64,000 bases of DNA, taken from positions 1 to 64,000 of the forward strand of contig CALVLH010000004.1 in NCBI GenBank assembly GCA_944336975.1, given 5' to 3'. The position numbers were made by a program, and so were the translations under genes. Positions 1 through 7,479 of the stretch are shown here, piece after piece; position 1 is the first letter of the stretch; every line of letters starts with the position of its first letter. The DNA comes from an uncultured Clostridia bacterium. Lineage in GTDB: Bacteria > Bacillota > Clostridia > Christensenellales > Borkfalkiaceae. The notes beneath the pieces were generated by a model. The model had not been told where the DNA came from. It ran no database searches and saw only the letters and a program-made list of their open reading frames with translations.

Positions 1-127
1 GTTTTACATTACCATACACCACAAGATTTGTTTGATCAAAATCTTTCTAACTGTTGCACTTAAGTTGACAATTCACCTTTTCAAAGGAAATCGGGCGAGG
101 GGAAAAAGAAGCAGTATCGCATTGCGC

Positions 128-156
128 TTGACAATCGGGCGGGGGTCTGCTAAAAT
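128..156 (+). promoter_or_regulatory. Sigma-70-type promoter of tRNA-Leu
   Basis: A TTGACA -35 box (128-133) is separated by exactly 17 bases from a TAAAAT -10 box (151-156). The tRNA begins 18 bases downstream, which fits a primary tRNA transcript with a short 5' leader. Bases 1-127 hold a second TTGACA at 65-70 without a good partner and nothing else recognisable. Confidence 0.8.
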
Positions 157-173
157 AAGAAACAACCGAATAA

Positions 174-260
174 GCCGCTGTGGTGGAATTGGCAGACGCA
201 AGGGACTTAAAATCCCTCGGTAGTGATACCGTACCGGTTCGATCCCGGTCAGCGGCACCA
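174..260 (+). tRNA. tRNA-Leu (anticodon UAA)
   Basis: The 87-base sequence starts with GCCGCTG and ends with the pairing CAGCGGC, discriminator A and an encoded CCA. The anticodon loop CTTAAAA carries TAA and so reads UUA leucine codons. A long variable arm and the T loop GGTTCGATCCC are visible, as expected of a class II leucine tRNA. It marks the left edge of a region that looks accessory (about 0.4-26 kb), although no repeat of its 3' end was found further right. Confidence 0.97.
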
Positions 261-265
261 GGCAG

Positions 266-292
266 AAAGGGCGATTTTTTCGCCCTTTTTTA
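266..292 (+). terminator. Rho-independent terminator of tRNA-Leu
   Basis: AAAGGGCGA and TCGCCCTTTTTT pair across a short T loop and run into a T tract directly after the tRNA. Confidence 0.85.
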
Positions 293-364
293 CATGGAAA
301 AAGAGACGGGAAACGGAAATTCTCTGATCCCGCCCGAAAAGAAAATCCTTGAAAGCTGCATATA

Positions 365-396
365 AACCGAGCGGGCATTTGAATGCCCGCTCGGTT
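365..396 (-). terminator. Hairpin downstream of the XRE gene
   Basis: A perfect 15-base inverted repeat (365-379 with 382-396) lies four bases past the stop codon of the minus-strand XRE gene. The flanking T content is weak on both strands, so it is a probable terminator or mRNA-end hairpin rather than a textbook one. Confidence 0.55.
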
Positions 397-399
397 CCT

Positions 400-633
400 T
401 TAATCGGTTATATTATCAAAGATCGGATCGTCAAAGAACTCTTTGAGGGAGATCCCCATGGTTGATGTAATTTGAAACAGTGTATTAAGCTCAACCGTTT
501 TGAATTTCATGGCAATCAGTTTCCCGACGGTAGATCGGGGGACGCCGCTTTCTTTTTGTATTTTGTAACTTGTAAAGTGTTTTTCGGTTTGCAATCGTTT
601 CAATCGGGTCGAAACAGCTTCCATCAATGTCAT
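400..633 (-). CDS. Small XRE/Cro-type helix-turn-helix regulator
   Basis: A 77-residue protein that is essentially one DNA-binding domain. Residues about 20-45 (SYKIQKESGVPRSTVGKLI) form the two helices and turn of a Cro/XRE domain, and a second helical part follows with GISLKEFFDD near the C terminus. The start at 633 is fixed by a GGAGGGG ribosome site a few bases upstream. It is transcribed away from the SLOG-like gene at 753, and the gap between them holds an inverted repeat that could be its operator. There is no effector domain, so it is probably a simple repressor; its targets are unknown. Confidence 0.8.
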   Translation of the reverse strand: MTLMEAVSTRLKRLQTEKHFTSYKIQKESGVPRSTVGKLIAMKFKTVELNTLFQITSTMGISLKEFFDDPIFDNITD

Positions 634-698
634 AAATTCCCCTCCATCGGCTTGTAGCGCACGCGCTACTATCAGTATAGGGGGAAAATTCTAAAAAA

Positions 699-718
699 TA
701 GTAGAGCATAGTCTACTA
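699..718. promoter_or_regulatory. Inverted repeat, candidate operator between divergent genes
   Basis: TAGTAGA and TCTACTA face each other across six bases (699-705 and 712-718). A related CTACTAT half-site occurs at 665-671. The repeat sits in the 119-base gap between the minus-strand XRE gene and the plus-strand SLOG-like gene, the expected place for an autoregulatory operator. A plus-strand promoter TTTACT (723-728), 17 bases, TATACT (746-751) lies next to it. Binding by the XRE protein is inference. Confidence 0.45.
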
Positions 719-752
719 ATGCTTTACTTATGGAAGTCGTTTCGATATACTG

Positions 753-1245
753 ATGTTGATGAAAGTATGTTTTATTGGTCACAGAACGATAAAAGTGGCA
801 GAAAATCTGAAAAACAAAATTGAATTGACGGTGATTAAGCTGATCGAAGAGGGTGCGGATACTTTTTTGTTCGGGAGCAGAAGCGAATTTGACAGCCTGT
901 GCCGAGAAGCCGTGACGCAATTTCAACGGCAATATCCGAATTTGAAAAAGATCTATGTCCGCGCGGAGTATCCCGACATCTCACGCGCCTATGAAGAATA
1001 TCTGTCAAAGTCGTATGAGGAAACGTATTTCCCGCAAAGGGCAATCGGCGCGGGGAAAAGCGTATATGTGAAGCGCAATCAGGAGATGATCGACGTATCG
1101 GATCTCTGCGTGTTTTATTACGATCGGGAATACCGCGTGCCGTGCGGCAATCATTTGCCCGACGGGCGCAAAAGACGGAACGGCGATCGCTTACGGGTAT
1201 GCGATGCGGAAGGGCAAGCCGATCGTCAATCTCTTCGAAGAGTGA
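753..1245 (+). pseudogene. SLOG/YpsA-like (DUF1273-type) protein, frameshifted
   Basis: The N-terminal part (MKVCFIGHRTI, then GADTFLFGSRSEFD about residue 35) matches the Rossmann-like SLOG superfamily of YpsA/DUF1273 proteins, thought to bind nucleotide-derived ligands. The reading frame is good to about residue 125 and then turns basic and family-unlike. The +1 frame from about 1175 reads TAIAYGYAMRKGKPIVNLF and stops at 1243-1245, which is the normal C-terminal motif. One base has therefore been lost or gained at about 1140-1175, either a real mutation or a sequencing error. The first ATG is 753, but the family N terminus begins at the in-frame ATG at 759. The TATACT -10 box ends at 751, so the transcript would be leaderless if translated from 759. 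Confidence 0.65.
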
Positions 1246-1455
1246 CGTAGCGATAAAAGCGGCTCTGCGAAATCCGCTCCGGCGTGTTGCGTTCACTGCG
1301 GCAAGGGATTTTTCCGTATTGACAAAAGGAAAAAATGTTAAAATCACAAGGAACGGAATTTGTCGGCGCTTTGATCGCGGGTGCGGATGTGCGTTTTTCT
1401 GTAACCGCAATCGGCGCGACGGCGAACAGATCCGAAAGGAGGGGATTGGCTGGAA

Positions 1456-1851
1456 ATGGAATTATACGATTGGGTTTATTCGGCGGTATGCGTTTTTTTC
1501 TGCTTTTTGGTCGCACAAGTCGCGGCGAGCGGAAATATCGGAAACAGAGACTATTTTTCTTGGTATGAAACGCATTTTCTGGTCGGCAGGCGCGGGCTCT
1601 GTCGTCTTATTTACTTTTCCCCGAAACATGACGGTCGGTATACTTTATATGAGGCATGTTCCTTTTTTTGGTCGTTCATTCAGGTATTCGTCGTCGGACT
1701 GTTGATCTTATTGGTATGCGTGGAAATTCTGCCCGTAAGCTGCATCAGAATTTGCCTCCTGAGTATGTTTGTCTTAGTTATTGTGGCGGAAGTTGCTGTG
1801 ACGCTGATCAACGATATCGGCTCACATTTCGACAATAATAAGAAATTTTAG
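1456..1851 (+). CDS. Small membrane protein of unknown function
   Basis: A 131-residue protein with three likely membrane helices, at about residues 6-24, 68-90 and 95-117, separated by a basic, aromatic segment. The start is set by an AAAGGAGGGG ribosome site 11 bases upstream. I do not recognise a family. It lies between the broken SLOG-like gene and a strong terminator at 2013-2052, so it is transcribed apart from the operon that starts at 2349. Confidence 0.6.
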   Translation: MELYDWVYSAVCVFFCFLVAQVAASGNIGNRDYFSWYETHFLVGRRGLCRLIYFSPKHDGRYTLYEACSFFWSFIQVFVVGLLILLVCVEILPVSCIRICLLSMFVLVIVAEVAVTLINDIGSHFDNNKKF

Positions 1852-2012
1852 AAGATTGAGAGAAAGGGAGATTTTGAAACAAAAAGGCGATGAAATTGGT
1901 GCTTTTTTTGAGAGCTACGAATCGAACAGAAAACAATGCAAGGAAAGGATGCGGACGATTCGGGTTTTAGGGGACCTGTGCGCACCCTTCACGCATATAC
2001 GTGGGATGCCGA

Positions 2013-2052
2013 GGCGGCGCGTTGTACATTACAACGCGCCGCCTGCTTTTTT
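2013..2052 (+). terminator. Strong Rho-independent terminator
   Basis: A perfect 14-base stem (2013-2026 with 2030-2043), a three-base loop and a TGCTTTTTT tail. It isolates the following operon from upstream transcription. The 497-base gap 1852-2348 holds this terminator, then AT-rich DNA with the operon promoter; a short open frame at 1856-2086 crosses the terminator and is not credible. Confidence 0.85.
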
Positions 2053-2134
2053 GAAGGAGCGATCGAAAAAGGTTGGGACTCTTTAATAAAATTGTTTCGA
2101 TTTTATAATTTATTAAATTTTTTTTCATCTTCTA

Positions 2135-2163
2135 TTGCAAACAAATGACATTGGTGATATAAT
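2135..2163 (+). promoter_or_regulatory. Promoter of the ESCRT-like operon
   Basis: TTGCAA (2135-2140), 17 bases, TATAAT (2158-2163). Transcription would start near 2170 and give a leader of about 180 bases before the first gene at 2349. The leader is unusually AT-rich and no obvious stable fold was found in it. No other equally good promoter is seen before 19742, which supports one long transcript. Confidence 0.75.
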
Positions 2164-2348
2164 TTAATTTGTAATATTATGTAATAAATTGTCAAAATTC
2201 ACTCGAATGAAATGCAATAAATTTATAATTAAATACTGTAAATCAAAAATATAGTCTGCCGGTTAAAGAGGAAAAACGTTGCATGGTAATTAACCAATAA
2301 AATTTACCGTGTGATATATTAATATAAAGATGAAAGGAGAAAGTTGGA

Positions 2349-2984
2349 ATGGCAAATCAGACAAAGTTCATAACGTCGCACAGAAGCCGCGTAAAAAGAG
2401 CAAATGAGGCACGGGCGCGGAGTCCTGAAAAAATCAGTATATTTGATCGGGAGGCCTATGTCGAATTTTATTTGCTGGAAGACATTGTCCGCCTTTACAA
2501 GTACCGCCTCGAAAGGGAACAGAAAAAGGTAGTGGAAACGCGGCCGGGACGTATCGCCAAGGAGCGCAACATCAGGAAGTTCATGGCAATCATAAATGTG
2601 TTTACGGCGGCGGCGGAAATCGCGTGGGGCGAGATTGATTCCGGAAACTATTCTTTGGTATGGAAGAGCATCCCGGAGAGCGCGCTCATGCTTGCGGCAA
2701 ACAGCGTGAAACATTTGCCCAGATTGTGTTCTATCGGGACGGCTCTGTTGAAAGTGCTTTCGGACGAATCGTTGAGTGCAGAGCAAAGCGTTGTCGAGTT
2801 CGATGAGGCGATGGATAGGCTCGAAGATCACGAGGCCAATGTGCGCACGGTAAAAGGGTTGCCTTCGCCCGCCGAGGTGGAAGCGATCATTAGAGAGGCG
2901 AATTCGGTGATTGCCGAGGCAGAGGCCTTCGGTAAGTCAAAGACGCGGGTCGATCCGATTTCTAAAATCAGCGATAACGTTTAA
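2349..2984 (+). CDS. Helical protein, possible ESCRT-III-like subunit
   Basis: A 211-residue, predominantly helical protein with a basic N terminus (residues 8-28 hold eight Arg/Lys), no signal peptide and no membrane segment. It is the first gene of the operon, with an AAAGGAG ribosome site 8 bases before the ATG. Residues about 105-165 follow a hydrophobic spacing similar to the neighbouring ESCRT-III-like protein: compare LPRLCSIGTALLKVLSDES here with STLPGAITACKGLLAES there, each followed by an amphipathic helix. A basic first helix and a long helical hairpin are ESCRT-III traits, so it may be a diverged second subunit. That assignment is inference; a structure comparison would decide it. 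Confidence 0.5.
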   Translation: MANQTKFITSHRSRVKRANEARARSPEKISIFDREAYVEFYLLEDIVRLYKYRLEREQKKVVETRPGRIAKERNIRKFMAIINVFTAAAEIAWGEIDSGNYSLVWKSIPESALMLAANSVKHLPRLCSIGTALLKVLSDESLSAEQSVVEFDEAMDRLEDHEANVRTVKGLPSPAEVEAIIREANSVIAEAEAFGKSKTRVDPISKISDNV

Positions 2985-3017
2985 TCGTTCAAATATATTT
3001 GATAAGGAGAAAACAAA

Positions 3018-3641
3018 ATGGCTAAAAAAAGCAATGACGAAAAAATTTTAAACGCACTTGACGCATTAGACGCTTCTATGCGGCAACTTCGCAAGTTCGG
3101 AGCCACATACGATACGCATATAGACAATGCGGCGTTGCGCGGCGACGATGCACGCGCCAGGAAGCTGATCAAACAAAAAATAGGCGTATATGCGCTTGCC
3201 GATCAGCTTTCTACACTTAAAAGCAACATTGAACTTGGCGCCTATACCGCAAAAGTCATGTCCGATCTCAGTACGCTCCCCGGTGCGATAACCGCATGCA
3301 AAGGGTTGCTTGCCGAATCGCCCAACTTTAAAAAACTCGGCGACAGTATCAAACGTATCTTTAAGGATATGCAGAAGCCTGAAGCGGAAATTTCCAGACT
3401 CAACGATATTCTTGACGATGTTCTTTCGCCCGGGCAGGAAAGTACGCTTACAAGCAGACTCGACGGCGCGGATGCGATCGAGGATTCGGATCAGTTTAAG
3501 GCGGAATATGCGTCTATGGTCGAAAGGCTCAAGGGAAAAGTCGCTTCGGAGCCCGTGACAAAGCCTGCATCCGATGCGGTCGATGCGACCGGCGACATCG
3601 ATTACGGAACCTTAATCGAAGAGGAAAACAAGAAGAAGTAA
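3018..3641 (+). CDS. ESCRT-III/Snf7-like helical protein
   Basis: A 207-residue soluble helical protein. Residues 8-30 form a basic amphipathic helix, residues 38-100 a long helical hairpin (ALRGDDARARKLIKQK, then LSTLKSNIELGAYTAKVM) and residues 105-137 helices ending in acidic EISRLNDILDDVL. This order and spacing resemble CHMP/Vps2-class ESCRT-III proteins, which polymerise on membranes and are remodelled by Vps4. A disordered Ala/Asp/Pro linker leads to a C-terminal motif DIDYGTLIEE (193-202), placed where ESCRT-III proteins carry MIT-interacting motifs; a near copy lies in the protease two genes on. The next gene, 9 bases away, is a Vps4-type ATPase. The family call rests on pattern and context, not on a database match; a PspA/Vipp1-like or unrelated coiled-coil protein is the alternative. 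Confidence 0.6.
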   Translation: MAKKSNDEKILNALDALDASMRQLRKFGATYDTHIDNAALRGDDARARKLIKQKIGVYALADQLSTLKSNIELGAYTAKVMSDLSTLPGAITACKGLLAESPNFKKLGDSIKRIFKDMQKPEAEISRLNDILDDVLSPGQESTLTSRLDGADAIEDSDQFKAEYASMVERLKGKVASEPVTKPASDAVDATGDIDYGTLIEEENKKK

Positions 3642-3650
3642 AGGTTTATC

Positions 3651-4865
3651 ATGGCAGAAGCAAGTATGATAGGGGTATTTAATGCCAAAGCAAGCGCATT
3701 TAACAAGGCATTAAGCGAAAACGATGCGGAATCGATAAGTGAGATCGGGGCAGAAATGCTTCGTATCGTACTTGATGAATGCGCTAAGCCCAATGTTACT
3801 ACCTCGCTGAAAGAGATTTATCGCAAACAAGGCATGGCGGTTGTGGCGCACCTTGCCAGATTGGCAAAATGTGCTCCCGATCCCGTTCGTTCCGACGGTG
3901 AAACGGGGAACGGAAGCGGCGGAAACGATCCGTACTATGTAACGAAGCAATGGTTTTCCGATGAAGTGCCAAAGCTCGGTTTTTCCGACATCATCGGCGT
4001 GCAGGAAGTGAAGGACGCCTTCATGACCGACATCGTGGCGCCGTTGCGTCCGGAGTTCAGGGACATTTACAGGAAGTTCAGAGGCGATCAGATGGGCACG
4101 CAGATCCTTCTCTACGGGCCTCCCGGGACGGGGAAAACGCACATCGTCAAGTCTCTGGCGGGCGCTTTGGGCTGTAAAATAGCGGTCGTGCAGACCAGCG
4201 AAGTGCTGGCAAGCGTCGTCGGAGTTGCGGAGAAAAACATCAGAGATGTGTTCAAACAGGCGTCAGAACTGGATCGTTGCATTATCTTTCTCGATGAGAT
4301 CGACAGCATTTGCAGCGATCGCAGTTCGGACGATTCGCGCAACACCAAGTCGATCTTGACCACCATGCTTACCTGCATGGACGGATTCATGAAAACAACG
4401 GAGGAAGGGCAGCTGAGGATCATCGTCGCCGCGACCAATCTTCCCTGGAAGCTCGACGCCGCGCTCAAAAGGGGCGGCAGGTTCGAAACGCAGATCTATG
4501 TGCCGCTTCCCGACGGGAACGCCAGACGGAAATTTCTCGAACTGTATTTTTCGAAGCTGCCGCATAGCGGCGACGTCACCGTCGATTGGCTCGCGGATAA
4601 GCTTTCCGGCTATTCCGGCGCCGATATTAAAGCCGTCGTCAAGCAGATCGCAAACTATCCGTTGCGCCGCGAGATACGCAATGTGTTGAACAAGTCCGTC
4701 GGAAAACCCCTCGGCGAAGTCATCACCAAGGCGGATTGCGAGAAGGTGTTAAACGATTATATCAATCCCGTTACATCCGAAATGCTTTTGCGTTTTGAGG
4801 CGTATGATCGCGGGATTTCTTACGAGGAACTTGTCAGACTGATAAGGGACAGAGATGACAAATAA
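3651..4865 (+). CDS. Vps4/katanin-type (meiotic clade) AAA+ ATPase with N-terminal MIT-like domain
   Basis: A 404-residue protein. Residues 1-75 are three helices resembling the MIT domain that Vps4 uses to grip ESCRT-III tails. A Gly/Asp linker leads to a single AAA+ module: entry motif FSDIIGVQEVKD (111-122), Walker A GPPGTGKT (156-163), Walker B IIFLDEID (211-218), sensor 1 ATN (261-263), arginine fingers around R274/R277 and sensor 2 GYSGAD (320-325). The C-terminal helices (ITKADCEKVLNDY and following) resemble the closing helix of Vps4, spastin and katanin. All catalytic residues are present, so it should be an active hexameric ATPase. The stop overlaps the next gene by 11 bases, implying coupled translation. 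Its likely substrate is the ESCRT-III-like protein just upstream. Confidence 0.8.
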   Translation: MAEASMIGVFNAKASAFNKALSENDAESISEIGAEMLRIVLDECAKPNVTTSLKEIYRKQGMAVVAHLARLAKCAPDPVRSDGETGNGSGGNDPYYVTKQWFSDEVPKLGFSDIIGVQEVKDAFMTDIVAPLRPEFRDIYRKFRGDQMGTQILLYGPPGTGKTHIVKSLAGALGCKIAVVQTSEVLASVVGVAEKNIRDVFKQASELDRCIIFLDEIDSICSDRSSDDSRNTKSILTTMLTCMDGFMKTTEEGQLRIIVAATNLPWKLDAALKRGGRFETQIYVPLPDGNARRKFLELYFSKLPHSGDVTVDWLADKLSGYSGADIKAVVKQIANYPLRREIRNVLNKSVGKPLGEVITKADCEKVLNDYINPVTSEMLLRFEAYDRGISYEELVRLIRDRDDK

Positions 4866-5925
4866 AGAGCAAATAATTTCTTACTATGTCAATGCGCGCG
4901 AGCAGGTTAAACTGAAAAATCCCCGGCTTGCGCGCAAATACGTTCTCATGATTCTCAACAGCGCCGTCAAAACGTATTATTCCGATACAATAAGCATACT
5001 TGCGAAGGCGAAACTTGCGGCGTTTCTTGACAAATGGTTGGCCGTTTCGCGCGATCTGTATGATGTCGGCGTAACGGAATACGTCAAAGAATGTTTTGGC
5101 TTGGAAACCCCAAAAAGGAATGTGCGTCCTGCGGGAAAGGTTGCGGCGGGAGAAACAGGCGAGTCAAAGCCCGATCAATCGTCGGGTGCAAAGGGGCGCA
5201 AAAAATCCGCTTCGCAAGTTTCGCCTGTCGGCAAGGGAAGTTCTTCCGTGGGCGGCGGCGATATAGATATATCAGGTCTTATTGATGAAACGGAATCGCA
5301 ACAGGGGTGGGGAGCCGAAATATTCGATGCAAATATTACCGCAGTAGTCCAAATTTCTGCTACCGGGGCGGACAGCGTTTCAAGCGGGACCGGCTTTATT
5401 ATATCAGATAAGGGATATATCCTTACGAACGATCATGTGGTGTTCGATGAGCGCAACGGAGTATATAACGCCAAGCTGAAGATGTCGCTTGCGGGTGAAA
5501 AAACGGCACATAAAATAGACGTAATAATATCGGATAAAAGTGTCGATGTAGCGCTGTGCAGATTTGATCCTTCCGATGTGCAGGGATTTACCGTGGTAAA
5601 GCTTGTCGCTGACTATTCCAAAATAAAACAGGGAGCGGATTGTCTTGTAATCGGAAATGCTTTCGGCATGGGGCTGGCGCCTTGTATGGGCAATATCAGG
5701 TTTACCAAAAACGATAACGGCAATCTTGTTTACACCATACCGTCAAATCCGGGGGATTCCGGCGGTCCGGTATTCAATAGAGCGGGTGAATGTATCGGCA
5801 TAAACAAGTCTAAAACGGTTGCGGTGAACGGAACAGTCGCAGAAGGATACGCGAACGCTACGCCGATGGATACCGTACGGAAACTATTGCAGAAATGGTG
5901 CGAGGCGAACCATATCATTTTATAA
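4855..5925 (+). CDS. Trypsin-like (S1C/HtrA-type) serine protease with N-terminal MIT-like domain
   Basis: A 356-residue protein without signal peptide or membrane helix, so probably cytosolic, unlike most HtrA proteases. Residues 1-85 are a helical module that aligns with the N terminus of the RuvB-like protein that follows (both end in FGL after a KxKL...W/Y..A..R pattern). A low-complexity linker (88-135) holds the acidic motif DIDISGLIDE (136-145), nearly the same as the C terminus of the ESCRT-III-like protein. The protease domain (155-350) has His194 (TNDHVV), Asp231 (DVALCRF) and Ser302 (NPGDSGGPV), a complete triad. No PDZ domain follows. In conflict systems such soluble trypsins often act as effectors or maturases released by an NTPase; that role here is inference. 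Confidence 0.85.
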   Translation: MTNKEQIISYYVNAREQVKLKNPRLARKYVLMILNSAVKTYYSDTISILAKAKLAAFLDKWLAVSRDLYDVGVTEYVKECFGLETPKRNVRPAGKVAAGETGESKPDQSSGAKGRKKSASQVSPVGKGSSSVGGGDIDISGLIDETESQQGWGAEIFDANITAVVQISATGADSVSSGTGFIISDKGYILTNDHVVFDERNGVYNAKLKMSLAGEKTAHKIDVIISDKSVDVALCRFDPSDVQGFTVVKLVADYSKIKQGADCLVIGNAFGMGLAPCMGNIRFTKNDNGNLVYTIPSNPGDSGGPVFNRAGECIGINKSKTVAVNGTVAEGYANATPMDTVRKLLQKWCEANHIIL

Positions 5926-5937
5926 CAGGAGCAAAGC

Positions 5938-7479
5938 ATGGAATTCAAAGACAGATTTGTTGAAAAGTATCGGATCGCTCTTCACGCAGCGCGCGACGGG
6001 GACACGGAAGGCGTTATAAACGGATTGTATGGATTATATTCCCTGTTTGAGGAGCAATACAAAAAGAATAACGGCGACAGTATCGTGGTAAAAGTCAAAC
6101 TCAGTTACTGGCAGGACGTATTCGGAAAATACATCGCCATTGCCCGCAAGTACGGGTTGAGCGACCGCAGGTTGCAAAAGCTTTTCGGGTTGGTGACCGA
6201 CGACGACATCCCTTCGTTTTCGGACATCATGCGCGGGAAGGCGGCGGACGACGGCGCTCGCGGCGAAAAAGCCCCCGTCGGGGGCGCTACCGAAAGGGGC
6301 GTTCCCGCGTTTGACGGGCTGATGCCTCCTTCGGAAGCGCAGAGCCCTGACGCGGGGGAAGAAAAGGGTCCGCCCGATACGGAAAAAGGCGATCCTTCCC
6401 TTCCGAGCCCGATCATTCCTTCCGAGGACGGCGTTCCGGACGCGCCTGCGGGCGGCGTTGCCGAGGCGGGGAAGGAGGGCGGCGGGCGGGATGTCCCTGC
6501 GTTTACGCCGCAGTCGCTCGGAGATTTCATCGGTCAGCAACATATCGTCAGCGTGATCATGAAGGAGATCGCCATAGCAAAAAACGAAGGGCGCAAGCAT
6601 CTCGATAACATTTTGCTTTTCGGTGCGCCCGGACTGGGCAAAACGACGTTGATGGAACTGATCGCAAAGGAACTCGGCGTGAAGTTCGAATTGCTGGACT
6701 GTTCTCAGTTCAGGAACAGTCAGCAATCGCTCAAAGCGCTTCAGAATTTCTTCATGCGCGTTGCCCGCGACAATGAACCGGTCGTCATCGCGCTCGACGA
6801 AGTCCACATGCTCAACAACGAACTGCAATCCAGTCTTTTGACGCTTCTCAACAGCAGGGTATATGTGTCGCCCCTCGACGTGAACGGTCAATGCAAGCGC
6901 ATCCCCATCGAGGAATTCACGTTTATCGCGGCGACGACGGACGACGATAAAGTGCTCGACACGATCAAAAACCGTTGCCTGCGGCTCAAATTCCAGATGG
7001 TCGACTATACCGCGGAGGAGTTGAAACGCATTTACAGGAACAAGGTGGCGGCAAAGGGGCTCACGATAAGCGAGGAAGCGATCGACGCCTGCGTCCCCAG
7101 GAGCAGAGGCGCGATCCGCTATGTCAACTCGATCGTCGAAGGTCTGAATACCGCTCTGTACAATAACGACGGCGTGAGGATGTCGACTCACATCGATTTG
7201 CAGACCGCTCTCGGGTATTTTGAAGCGAAAGGGATCGATCCCATCGGGTTGGAAGCCAAGGATCTTGAAATATTAAGGACAATTCAGGAAGATACGAGCG
7301 GAGCGATCAGTGCGGACGTGCTTTCCGCGAGAGTGGGGTTGGATACGCGCAAGTATTTGTCGGAATACGAACGGTATCTCATCAAGATCGGCTTTATTTC
7401 TGTAAGCGGCAGAGGCAGAAGCCTTACGGAAAAAGCGATAAAATATCTTAACGGAAGCGGTGAGAAGAAAGTGAAATGA
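5938..7479 (+). CDS. RuvB-family AAA+ ATPase with N-terminal MIT-like domain
   Basis: A 513-residue protein. Residues 1-85 are the same kind of helical module found in the adjacent protease. Residues 86-190 are a disordered Gly/Pro/Asp/Glu linker with three short hydrophobic motifs (IPSFSDIM at 91, VPAFDGLM at 122, VPAFTPQSL at 186). Residues 193-505 are RuvB-like: GDFIGQQHIV, Walker A GAPGLGKTT (229-237), Walker B VVIALDEVH (282-290), sensor 1 AATT (331-334), and a C-terminal winged helix with the family motif GLEAKDLEIL and a GRGRSLT turn. It is not the housekeeping RuvB: no ruvA or ruvC is near, and the N-terminal extension is foreign to that family. The ATPase appears intact. It probably acts as a second remodelling motor in the system. 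Confidence 0.8.
   Translation: MEFKDRFVEKYRIALHAARDGDTEGVINGLYGLYSLFEEQYKKNNGDSIVVKVKLSYWQDVFGKYIAIARKYGLSDRRLQKLFGLVTDDDIPSFSDIMRGKAADDGARGEKAPVGGATERGVPAFDGLMPPSEAQSPDAGEEKGPPDTEKGDPSLPSPIIPSEDGVPDAPAGGVAEAGKEGGGRDVPAFTPQSLGDFIGQQHIVSVIMKEIAIAKNEGRKHLDNILLFGAPGLGKTTLMELIAKELGVKFELLDCSQFRNSQQSLKALQNFFMRVARDNEPVVIALDEVHMLNNELQSSLLTLLNSRVYVSPLDVNGQCKRIPIEEFTFIAATTDDDKVLDTIKNRCLRLKFQMVDYTAEELKRIYRNKVAAKGLTISEEAIDACVPRSRGAIRYVNSIVEGLNTALYNNDGVRMSTHIDLQTALGYFEAKGIDPIGLEAKDLEILRTIQEDTSGAISADVLSARVGLDTRKYLSEYERYLIKIGFISVSGRGRSLTEKAIKYLNGSGEKKVK

Noticed and set aside
1319..1344. Promoter TTGACA with TAAAAT before the gene at 1456
   Set aside because: The spacer is only 14 bases, too short for a sigma-70 promoter.
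1856..2086. Open frame of 76 codons
   Set aside because: It runs straight through a strong Rho-independent terminator at 2013-2052 and lacks a ribosome site at its start.
5938..7479. Housekeeping Holliday-junction helicase RuvB
   Set aside because: The core is RuvB-like, but the MIT-like N terminus, long linker and absence of ruvA/ruvC place it in the ESCRT-like operon instead.
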